This document shows positions 1 through 6,502 of a stretch of DNA of 9,629 nucleotides, in pieces; the stretch's first letter is position 1, and every line of letters starts with the position of its first letter. Both the position numbers and the translations under genes were made by a program. Origin of the DNA: Candidatus Magasanikbacteria bacterium RIFCSPHIGHO2_02_FULL_47_14 (lineage in GTDB: Bacteria > Patescibacteriota > Patescibacteriia > Magasanikbacterales > UBA922); the NCBI GenBank assembly GCA_001784275.1, contig MFQB01000008.1, positions 1 to 9,629 of the forward strand, read 5' to 3'. The notes beneath the pieces are model-generated. The model worked only from the letters and a program-made list of their open reading frames with translations. It ran no database searches and was not told the origin of the DNA.

Positions 1-224
1 ATGTTCGTCTTGCTGCTGAACTCACCGGTTGGGAGATTAATGTGGTTGAGATGGGAAATGAAGAGAACGTGGTGAGCAGTGAGGATGGCGAAGTGACTGA
101 AAATACTGAGTCTCCAGGTGAGCCAGCAGTTGAGGAACCTGCAGATAAACCTGAGGTTGAGGAAAAGACAGAAGAAGTCGCTGCAGAAGAAAAAATAGAA
201 GAAGCAACCAAAGAGATAGCATAA
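1..224 (+). CDS. nusA: Transcription termination/antitermination factor NusA, C-terminal end (5' partial)
   Basis: The open frame enters from the left edge (codons in phase with base 3) and ends at TAA 222-224. The first residues read (N)VRLAAELTGWEINVVE. This matches the well-known end of the second KH domain of NusA, 'GQNVRLA-x-LTGW-x-I-x', which binds nascent RNA as part of RNA polymerase elongation, pausing and antitermination complexes. After it comes a tail of about 45 residues made mostly of Glu, with Ala, Pro, Val, Thr and Lys, ending KEIA. Tails of this kind are probably disordered and vary between lineages. Most of the protein (N-terminal domain, S1, KH1) lies outside the window. 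An internal ATG at 42 is only a methionine inside this frame, not a separate 60-residue gene. In many bacteria infB follows nusA; here a non-coding spacer and an unrelated operon follow. Identification rests on the short KH2 match, which is distinctive. Confidence 0.85.
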   Translation, partial: VRLAAELTGWEINVVEMGNEENVVSSEDGEVTENTESPGEPAVEEPADKPEVEEKTEEVAAEEKIEEATKEIA

Positions 225-242
225 ACAGAAAAATCAAGATAC

Positions 243-375
243 AAACCACCCATACAGCCCTTCTCACCTATTTGTGTCCCTCTGGTCCCGACTTAGTCGG
301 GATCACGTCCCTATTTTGATCGGGACAGGTCCACAAGCGGTTCGTCGGGTTGTACGGGTGGTTTTTAGTTTTTTT
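243..375 (+). terminator. Long imperfect stem with T-run after nusA: terminator or structured RNA
   Basis: Bases 243-260 pair with 347-364 to form an 18-position stem with one A-C mismatch (252/355) and one G-U pair (257/350). The core is AAACCACCC against GGGTGGTTT. The 3' arm runs straight into a T-rich stretch (362-375, interrupted only by AG), as expected of an intrinsic terminator for the transcript reading out of nusA. The apical region is unusually long (261-346) and is itself structured: TTGTG 272-276 can pair with CACAA 332-336, and two hairpins lie inside (283-305 and 307-326). It could therefore be an ordinary terminator enlarged by an insertion, or a folded RNA element of about 120 nt. 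I see no known riboswitch or tRNA signature. Pairings were found by eye, without energy calculation. Confidence 0.6.
283..326. repeat. Two tandem GTCCC...GGGA(C/T) hairpins
   Basis: Hairpin 1 is 283-292 paired with 296-305 (TGGTCCCGAC / GTCGGGATCA, one G-U pair) around a TTA loop; its core TCCCGAC-TTA-GTCGGGA is a perfect palindrome. Hairpin 2 is GTCCC 307-311 with GGGAC 322-326 around a 10-base loop. The two are similar in sequence, and GTCCCGA 285-291 can alternatively pair with TCGGGAC 320-326, so two competing folds are possible. A further GTCCC lies at 276-280. Short GC-rich palindromes such as this often belong to dispersed intergenic repeat families, but copy number in the genome cannot be seen from one window. 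Confidence 0.55.
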
Positions 376-397
376 CATCTGTTTTTCATGTTATACT
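369..397 (+). promoter_or_regulatory. Extended -10 promoter for the pilus/DUF4012 operon
   Basis: TATACT at 392-397 is one base from the sigma70-type -10 consensus (TATAAT) and is directly preceded by TGT at 389-391, a textbook extended -10 (TGn). With a 17-base spacer the -35 region would be 369-374, which is only a run of T, so the extended -10 probably carries recognition. Transcription would start around 403-405, only 2-4 bases before the ATG at 407. The promoter sits right after the T-run of the preceding terminator, giving the layout 'terminator, then new promoter'. It is the only convincing promoter seen upstream of the six packed genes, so it probably drives all of them. Confidence 0.6.
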
Positions 398-406
398 ATC
401 TGCAAC

Positions 407-2878
407 ATGCACTCACGTCAGAAGACAGTTCGTCGCTGTTCACTTTGCCGCCAACCGGGCCATACGAAACAGTACTGTTTAAAGCAGTCACGACAGGCGA
501 GCAAGTCAAAAAACACCACATCATCGGTGTTTGTTTCTGTTCACAGGGAAGCGGAGCCGTCACCCCATGTTGTTGACTTACGTCCGGAAGAAAAGAAAGA
601 AGATCGACCGGCCTTTCCTTTTTTTCAAGAGAAACATACAGTGGTTCCGCAATGGGCGCCATTGGATATTGCTGCCTTAGTGCGTAAGGCCAACGCTGTT
701 ACCCCGGTGGCACGTTACAATCCAACGCCCATTCGGATTCAGTCAAAAAAAGTTCGAGTGTCGTTCAAATCCAGATTGGATAATGTGGTTCTTCCTTTGC
801 GTCGAGGGCTATTGAGTGGAGCAGGTAGTTTTCGAAATACTGTAGAACACGTTGGGCAACAATGTATAGTGATAAAGGAGATGTTCACCGCGCGTCTCCG
901 TTTGACGCACGTTATGGCTGTACTCCTCATCCTTGCGTTACCATTCCCGACAGTTGCATATTACAAAAATCTCACGCTGACCGGGCAACAGGTGTATGAG
1001 TCAGGCACGCAAGGATTTTTTTCACTGCAGTCCTCAACCGTTGCCGCACTCGGTGCCGATCTTGACGGAGCAGAGCGCGATCTTTCTCAAGCCCTTGCGT
1101 CATTTGCAACCGCCAACTCAATTTTAGAAAAAGAGCATCGGGTGTTACAGTCAATTACGGCCGCGCTTCCGGTAGTTGGGGGCCAGTTTGAAAGCAGGCG
1201 CAATATTCTCCAGGCAGGGCAACATATCGCTCTTGGTAATGCCTATCTTATTAAAGGAATTGGTGAGGCGTCAGTAACATCAACGCCGGTCACAGATCGT
1301 CTGACCGTGTTGAAACAGCATATCAGAAGCACGATTCCGCAATATCAGGCTGCGTTGGACACGCTGCATCATGTTGAAACGCGCACATTGCCGGTCGAGT
1401 TTCAAGGGTCATTCGATGAGTTGAAGTTTCTTGCGACCGCTGTCATTGACGACATGAATGACCTCGTTGATCTTGTGGATGCGCTCTCTGTCATCTTTGG
1501 ACAGGACGAGTTTCGCCGATACCTGATCGTGTTTCAGAATAATCGTGAGTTGCGGGCGACGGGCGGATTCGTCGGCAGTTTTGCAGTTGTCGATGTACAA
1601 AAAGGAAAAATTTTGAATATCGATGTGCCGGGTGGTGGAAGTTATGACTTGCAGGGCCAGCTGGATGTTTTTGAAAAACCGCCGGTTCCGTTACAACTGG
1701 TGAATGGGCGCTGGGAGTTTCAAGACGCCAACTGGTGGCCGCATTTTCCAGCTTCTGCAGAGAAATTGGCGTGGTTTTATCGTCACGCACGGGGCAGCTC
1801 TGTAGATGGTGTCATTGCACTCAATGCCTCTGTTCTTGAGCGCTTTTTAAGCGTGATGGGACCTGTTGCCAACGAAGAGCACGCAGTGATTTTGGATCCG
1901 GAAAGTGCATTGGATACCTTGCAGTACAAAGTTGAATATGATTTTAACACCGCTTCTAACACCCCAAAAGAAATTATTGGTGATGTGATGGGTGATTTTC
2001 TTTCTCTTGTTGAGCACGCAGATCGGATTGATTTGATTAAGTTGGTTGTTGCCTTGCACGAAGCGGCACGTGAAAAAGAAGTGCAGGTGTACATGCATGA
2101 CCCGGCTTTGGAACAACAAATTCGTGAGTTTGGTTGGACCGGCGAGTTGTTTGAAACTACAGCACCGCAGGACTATCTTATGGTTGTGGCAAGCAACGTC
2201 CAGGGACAAAAGACCGACGCAAAAATTGAACAAGAAGTTGAACATACCGTTATGGTCGAAGCTGACGGAACAGCGACCGTAAAAATCATGGTGCGTCGAT
2301 CTCATCAAGGCCAACCGGGGGAGCTGTTTTACGGCGGACCAAACATCAGCTATCTTCGGCTCTATGTGCCACAAGGCGCAGAGCTCTTGGATGCCGGGGG
2401 ATTTACGTATCCACCCGAAGATGCCTTCCATGTCCCGGAGCCGTGGTATGTCGAGGATGAAGATGTTGCGTTATATGAAAAAGAAGTCGGTATTGACTCA
2501 AAAACCGGAACGCAGATTTTAGAGTCATTTCAAAAAACAGTATTTGCGAACTGGATGGCAACCGCTCCTGGCGGAACAAGCGAAGCATTTGTGGTCTATC
2601 GTCTCCCATTTCGTATCCCGATCCAAGAAGTTGCGAAAAGCGCACGTTGGTTTACTGTTGGTTCCGAACAGCCGGCAGAGACTTCGCGCTACAGTTTGGT
2701 TGTTCAGAAACAGTCGGGTACTGAAAGTCGTGTGGTGTCAACAGTGATCTATCCGGACGGCTGGCAACCGGTGTGGCGTTCAAACGATAGGACTCAACTC
2801 ACGACCAACGGTGCGGTTACTGACCAGGTGCTTGAGAGTGATATCACGTATGGTGTCGTTATGCAAAACAAACATTAA
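407..2878 (+). CDS. DUF4012 membrane protein with N-terminal CCHC zinc knuckle
   Basis: This 823-residue protein has three parts. Residues 1-165 are basic and probably cytoplasmic, starting with a zinc knuckle C11-x2-C14-x4-H19-x4-C24. Residues about 166-186 form one transmembrane helix (LTHVMAVLLILALPFPTVAYY). The rest should lie outside the membrane: a helical Ala/Leu-rich stretch (about 200-360) and then the DUF4012 region. The DUF4012 signatures are NNRELRATGGF at residues 378-388 and DANWWPHFP at 440-448, matching the family's 'N-x2-E-L-R-x-TGGF' and 'D-x-N/S-W' motifs. DUF4012 has no established function; members occur in Actinobacteria and CPR, in Actinobacteria often near cell-surface polysaccharide genes. 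I chose ATG 407 because a TTG start at 350 would add 19 residues encoded by the terminator arm, T-run and promoter. There is no ribosome binding site, and the promoter implies a leaderless mRNA. It is first in the operon, 8 bases before the next gene. Family assignment is good; the role in the pilus cluster is unknown. Confidence 0.85.
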   Translation: MHSRQKTVRRCSLCRQPGHTKQYCLKQSRQASKSKNTTSSVFVSVHREAEPSPHVVDLRPEEKKEDRPAFPFFQEKHTVVPQWAPLDIAALVRKANAVTPVARYNPTPIRIQSKKVRVSFKSRLDNVVLPLRRGLLSGAGSFRNTVEHVGQQCIVIKEMFTARLRLTHVMAVLLILALPFPTVAYYKNLTLTGQQVYESGTQGFFSLQSSTVAALGADLDGAERDLSQALASFATANSILEKEHRVLQSITAALPVVGGQFESRRNILQAGQHIALGNAYLIKGIGEASVTSTPVTDRLTVLKQHIRSTIPQYQAALDTLHHVETRTLPVEFQGSFDELKFLATAVIDDMNDLVDLVDALSVIFGQDEFRRYLIVFQNNRELRATGGFVGSFAVVDVQKGKILNIDVPGGGSYDLQGQLDVFEKPPVPLQLVNGRWEFQDANWWPHFPASAEKLAWFYRHARGSSVDGVIALNASVLERFLSVMGPVANEEHAVILDPESALDTLQYKVEYDFNTASNTPKEIIGDVMGDFLSLVEHADRIDLIKLVVALHEAAREKEVQVYMHDPALEQQIREFGWTGELFETTAPQDYLMVVASNVQGQKTDAKIEQEVEHTVMVEADGTATVKIMVRRSHQGQPGELFYGGPNISYLRLYVPQGAELLDAGGFTYPPEDAFHVPEPWYVEDEDVALYEKEVGIDSKTGTQILESFQKTVFANWMATAPGGTSEAFVVYRLPFRIPIQEVAKSARWFTVGSEQPAETSRYSLVVQKQSGTESRVVSTVIYPDGWQPVWRSNDRTQLTTNGAVTDQVLESDITYGVVMQNKH
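437..478 (+). other. CCHC zinc-knuckle motif in the DUF4012 protein N-terminus
   Basis: Residues 11-24 read CSLCRQPGHTKQYC, an exact C-x2-C-x4-H-x4-C spacing with the Gly before His typical of zinc knuckles (zf-CCHC), the fold of retroviral nucleocapsid proteins and many eukaryotic RNA-binding proteins. Flanking residues are strongly basic (RQKTVRR before; KQSRQASKSK after), as in nucleic-acid-binding knuckles. All four ligands are present. The position, on the predicted cytoplasmic side ahead of a single membrane helix, would place a metal-binding and possibly RNA- or protein-binding module at the inner face of the membrane. Zinc binding is inferred from spacing only. Confidence 0.7.
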
Positions 2879-2886
2879 TTTTTTGT

Positions 2887-4800
2887 ATGTCAGATGACCA
2901 GGAGCCGAAAATTGAATTTATAAAAAAACCTCTCGAGTCTTCGAAAAAGACTCCTTCTTCGTCTCATTCCAAAAAGAGACGAGAGAGCACACGCGGTAAT
3001 CAACTCGATCAGAGTATCCGAAAAAAAATAGATGCTGAACTGGTCGAAATTTACAAGGATAAGGACGGTCAGCTTCCGGACATGACGCATTTTGAAAAGC
3101 GAAAGCGCTCTCGGCTCCTTCGGGCGTTGTTCGTATTGATACTGTCATGTGCTGTATTGGGCGCTGTTGCTTGGGCAGGGTTTTTCGTTCTTTCGCCGTC
3201 TTCCGGTTTTTCCCAGGAGCGTATTGTTTTTTCTATCAGTGGAGAACAAGAAGCCGCGATTGGCGCAGACGTTCACTATCGCATACGATATCGCAACGAC
3301 CAGAGTACGCCGTTGTCGCGGGTTGTGCTTCAGGTTCGTTACCCGAATGGGTTTGTATTTCGTGAAAGTAATCTCCCGACAACTTCAGAACAACACGACG
3401 AGTGGCAGATTCCACAAGTGGACGCTTTTGAGAGTGGGTATGTGGATATATATGGCACATTGTATGGAAGTATTGGTCAAGAACAGTCACTTCGCGCGTT
3501 TTTTACCTACGTGCCGGAAAACTTCAGCTCTGAATTTCAAAACATAGCGACGTTGCAGATAAAGATGGCTGAGTCGCCCGTAACGTTAAAAGTTGAGGTC
3601 CCTGCAGACAGTGTCTCTGGTGCAGAGACAACTCTCACTATTACAGTAACGCCACAAGAGGGAAAGACAGTTGATCGTTTGGCGCTCATGCTTGACCCGG
3701 GTACGACTTTCCTTTTGAAAAAAAGCGATCCTGTTGCCGATCAGTTTGATAATCAGCGCTGGAGTCTTGGTCCGTTGAGCGCTGAAAAAAAGATTACTCT
3801 TCGCGGTGTCTTTTCTTCGCCGTCCGGAGACCAAGTGCAGCCGGTTGTTTTTCGGCTGATCGGGTGGCCATCTGATGAGAAAAAAGATGCGGTATTTACC
3901 TACGACGAGGAAACATTTACCCCCAATATTGTCGAAACCAGTGTTGTTGCGCGCACGGTCACTAATGGGGCAAGTGAAAAAGTTTCCGTTCGTCCGGGAG
4001 AAATACTGCACACCAGTGTCGTGGTCCAAAATAACGGTGATGTGGCGCTCAAAGACGTTCGGGTTCGCGCTGTTTTTGACGCGCCGTCACTTGAAGGAAA
4101 AAGTATTTTAAACTGGGCGAAGTTAGATGATCCGGAAGACGGTGCTATTGTGGGTGAACAAATAACTCCAGAGGTTCGGCGGGGGAGCATTACCTGGTCA
4201 AGTAAAGAAATTTCCGGATTGAGCCAGCTCGCGTCTCATGCACAACAGGAAGTCACCTTCCAACTCCCTGTAAAAAATGGTGAGGAAATTAACTTGGAGA
4301 GTTTGAAGAACCAGACTATTACCGGGCATGTGGAAATGACATACCGTCTCGACGGAGAGTCACAACCGCATGTATTTTCCGGCCAACCGATTGTGATTAC
4401 AGTCAACTCCGATTTTTCTTTCGAAATTCGTGACGAGGTCGGAAGTACACCATCCGGGCAACAAACGCATGCGATTACGTGGATTATCTCAAATACGTTT
4501 CATGAACTGGAAAACATTCGCGTCTCTGCATCTGTGTATGGGCAAACGAATGTTCCAACGTCGTCATTTGTTTTGTCTGCGGGCACGGCTACGTACGATG
4601 CCAAAGATCAGAAATTGCTTTGGACGGTTGATCGTATGCCCCTAACAGTGGATGTTTTACCATTCCAGTTTTCTGTCGTCCGCACCGACAATAATCCGTC
4701 TCAAACCCAGCTTGTTTCGAAAGTTGAAGTACATGCGACAGATGCCGTTACAAAAGAAGAGATAATATTATTGGGCGACGAAGTTCTTTTGTCGCCATAA
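2887..4800 (+). CDS. Single-pass membrane protein with Ig-like/DUF11-like outer domains
   Basis: This 637-residue protein of unknown function has a cytoplasmic N-terminus of about 78 residues rich in Lys, Ser and Glu (KKTPSSSHSKKRRES). One transmembrane helix follows at residues 80-102 (ALFVLILSCAVLGAVAWAGFFVL). About 530 residues should then lie outside the membrane. The outer part is beta-rich and looks like four tandem Ig-like modules, roughly 110-225, 228-340, 350-500 and 505-630. Two contain the 'G-x-x-x-x-Y/V-x-N-x-x-x-x-x-L-x-x-V-x-V' pattern of DUF11-type repeats (ADVHYRIRYRNDQSTPLSRV; ILHTSVVVQNNGDVALKDV). Such modules are typical stalks or scaffolds in surface proteins. The start ATG lies 8 bases after the preceding stop with no Shine-Dalgarno, so translation is probably coupled. 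The stop is 7 bases before pilB. Its place in the operon suggests an envelope or pilus-basal role, but that is inference. Domain borders are approximate. Confidence 0.75.
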   Translation: MSDDQEPKIEFIKKPLESSKKTPSSSHSKKRRESTRGNQLDQSIRKKIDAELVEIYKDKDGQLPDMTHFEKRKRSRLLRALFVLILSCAVLGAVAWAGFFVLSPSSGFSQERIVFSISGEQEAAIGADVHYRIRYRNDQSTPLSRVVLQVRYPNGFVFRESNLPTTSEQHDEWQIPQVDAFESGYVDIYGTLYGSIGQEQSLRAFFTYVPENFSSEFQNIATLQIKMAESPVTLKVEVPADSVSGAETTLTITVTPQEGKTVDRLALMLDPGTTFLLKKSDPVADQFDNQRWSLGPLSAEKKITLRGVFSSPSGDQVQPVVFRLIGWPSDEKKDAVFTYDEETFTPNIVETSVVARTVTNGASEKVSVRPGEILHTSVVVQNNGDVALKDVRVRAVFDAPSLEGKSILNWAKLDDPEDGAIVGEQITPEVRRGSITWSSKEISGLSQLASHAQQEVTFQLPVKNGEEINLESLKNQTITGHVEMTYRLDGESQPHVFSGQPIVITVNSDFSFEIRDEVGSTPSGQQTHAITWIISNTFHELENIRVSASVYGQTNVPTSSFVLSAGTATYDAKDQKLLWTVDRMPLTVDVLPFQFSVVRTDNNPSQTQLVSKVEVHATDAVTKEEIILLGDEVLLSP

Positions 4801-4807
4801 CTCAGAT

Positions 4808-6502
4808 ATGCGTGTTATTGATGCAGAGTATCTTAAGCGCTTGCTTGTCACAAACGGTCTTCTCACCCAGGACGAGTTTGCTGCTGCCCAAAGTGAAGCG
4901 ACCTACCAAAGCCGTTCGTTGGAAGATGTATTGACTGAACGAGGACTTATAAAAGATGAAGAGCTCGGACGACTTGTGGCAGAAGATAACGGATTTCATT
5001 TTGCAGATGTGCGGCGAGAACGCATTGACGACGAGATTTTTTTTCAGATTCCCGAAGATGTCGCGCGCACGCAGTACATGCTCGCCTTATCGAAAGAGGC
5101 GAACGGGGTGCGTGTCGCACTGACAGAACCGGATAATGTGGAGTTGCTTGGCTTGCTCGAAAAACGATTGAGTGCTCCGGTTATTCCATACTATGCAACT
5201 CAACGTGGGATTTGTCAGGTACTTATTCGCTATAAAGCCGACCTGAAAGAGATTTTTGATCGTTTGGCGAAAAGCATGGAAGATCAGGATCTACAGAACG
5301 ACTCGGCGCAAAATCCAATCGTCCAGCTTGTGAACATGCTTCTTGAGTACGGGTATTATAAAAAGGCTTCCGATATCCACCTAGAGCCTTCTCGAGCGCG
5401 AGCAGCAGTGCGGTTTCGTATTGACGGTATTTTATACGACATGGTTGACATGGAGTTATCAGTGTACGAGTTTATTGTGTCTCGTATAAAGATTTTGGCA
5501 AATTTACGGACTGACGAGCATCAAGCGGCACAAGACGGGAAGTTTCGTTTTGCATTGCCTCAGGGCGAGCAGTTTGATATTCGTGTCTCGGTTGTGCCAA
5601 CGAATAATGGTGAAAATATTGTCATGCGGCTTCTGTCTGTGCAGTATCGGTTTGTGGACTTTCGAGATCTGGGGTTGTCAGAACATGCAAGTCAGAAGGT
5701 AAGGCGTGCAGTCGACAATCCATATGGAATGATACTGGTAACAGGACCGACCGGAAGCGGAAAAACCACTTCGCTGTATACTATGTTGCAGTTGTTGAAT
5801 AAACGCGAGGTTCATATCGCAACGATTGAAGATCCGGTGGAGTATGAGATTGCCGGACTGACACAGATTCAGGTCAACACACGCACTGACTTAACTTTTG
5901 CAAAAGGATTGCGGGCGCTGGTGCGTCAGGACCCTGATGTGATTATGGTTGGAGAAATCCGTGACGAGGAAACCGCCGGTATCGCGATTAACTCAGCATT
6001 GACCGGACATTTGGTACTTTCGACACTTCACACAAATGATGCAGCGACAACTCTGCCGCGTTTGATTGACATGCACATCGAACCGTTTTTAATCGCCTCG
6101 ACGATTCACCTCATCATTGCACAACGCCTTGTTCGCAAAATTTGTGTCAGCTGTATCGAAAGTTATAAACCTGACTCAAACGCCGGAGTTTTTGCAACCG
6201 ACCCTCACTTGGCTGAACTGGTGGCGCATCATGCCGGCGTCTCGTTTGATAACGTCCGTCTCTACCGCGGGGCTGGGTGCAAAGTGTGCGGACAGACAGG
6301 GTATACCGGTCGGGTCGGTATCTTTGAGTTGTTGGAGATGTCAGAGCCGATTCGTCAGTTGATTATGCACCATGCAACCTCGGAAGAGATTGAACAAACC
6401 GCCATAGGGGAAGGCATGACCACTATGCTCGAAGACGGTATCCAGAAAACCTTGAGTGGGATTAGCACTATTGAAGAAGTATTACGTGTTGCTCGACTAT
6501 GA
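4808..6502 (+). CDS. pilB: Type IV pilus assembly ATPase PilB (GspE family)
   Basis: At 564 residues this is the normal length for PilB, the cytoplasmic hexameric ATPase that powers pilin polymerisation. Residues 1-150 match the GspE/MshE N-terminal domain (start MRVIDAEYLKRLLVTNGLLT). The motor domain has the Walker A motif GPTGSGKTTS (313-322, Lys319), the Asp box EDPVEYEIAG (from Glu341), Walker B DVIMVGE (377-383, catalytic Glu383) and the His box TGHLVLSTLHTNDA (399-412, His401 and His408). Four zinc-ligand cysteines characteristic of PilB/GspE are present as C446-x2-C449 and C491-x2-C494; PilT retraction ATPases lack these, which favours PilB. All catalytic elements are intact. There is no Shine-Dalgarno before ATG 4808. 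The TGA stop overlaps the pilC start as ATGA, so the two are translationally coupled and probably made in fixed proportion. Confidence 0.95.
   Translation: MRVIDAEYLKRLLVTNGLLTQDEFAAAQSEATYQSRSLEDVLTERGLIKDEELGRLVAEDNGFHFADVRRERIDDEIFFQIPEDVARTQYMLALSKEANGVRVALTEPDNVELLGLLEKRLSAPVIPYYATQRGICQVLIRYKADLKEIFDRLAKSMEDQDLQNDSAQNPIVQLVNMLLEYGYYKKASDIHLEPSRARAAVRFRIDGILYDMVDMELSVYEFIVSRIKILANLRTDEHQAAQDGKFRFALPQGEQFDIRVSVVPTNNGENIVMRLLSVQYRFVDFRDLGLSEHASQKVRRAVDNPYGMILVTGPTGSGKTTSLYTMLQLLNKREVHIATIEDPVEYEIAGLTQIQVNTRTDLTFAKGLRALVRQDPDVIMVGEIRDEETAGIAINSALTGHLVLSTLHTNDAATTLPRLIDMHIEPFLIASTIHLIIAQRLVRKICVSCIESYKPDSNAGVFATDPHLAELVAHHAGVSFDNVRLYRGAGCKVCGQTGYTGRVGIFELLEMSEPIRQLIMHHATSEEIEQTAIGEGMTTMLEDGIQKTLSGISTIEEVLRVARL

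Noticed and set aside
350..406. Upstream TTG start that would give the DUF4012 protein 19 more hydrophobic residues
   Set aside because: This stretch is the 3' arm of the terminator stem, its T-run and the extended -10 promoter. The hydrophobic residues (FLVFFICF) come from the T-run, and a second membrane helix before the zinc knuckle would put it on the wrong side or in the membrane. ATG 407 fits better.
225..406. tRNA or known riboswitch in the nusA-DUF4012 spacer
   Set aside because: There is no T-loop GGTTCRA or acceptor/CCA arrangement and no familiar aptamer core. GGTTCGTC at 339-346 resembles a T-loop start but is not flanked by a matching T-stem.
274..576. 100-codon plus-strand open frame across the spacer and the start of the DUF4012 gene
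   Set aside because: It overlaps the structured spacer and the correctly read zinc-knuckle frame, has no domain pattern, and its reading frame is a by-product of the real gene.
1847..2431. 194-codon minus-strand open frame inside the DUF4012 gene
   Set aside because: It is fully antisense to a well-supported coding region, has no recognisable motif or start signal, and its composition (Phe/Asn/His-rich) is what the complement of this coding sequence would give.
3612..3630. Perfect 7-bp inverted repeat TGTCTCT / AGAGACA with a 5-base loop inside the Ig-like protein gene
   Set aside because: It lies in the middle of an intact coding region with no T-run and no gene border. A 7-bp palindrome of this kind is expected by chance in 9.6 kb.
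6500..6502. Possible UGA recoding (Gracilibacteria/Absconditabacteria code)
   Set aside because: UGA ends pilB exactly at the normal PilB length, overlapping the pilC start as ATGA, and no reading frame in the window needs UGA as Gly.
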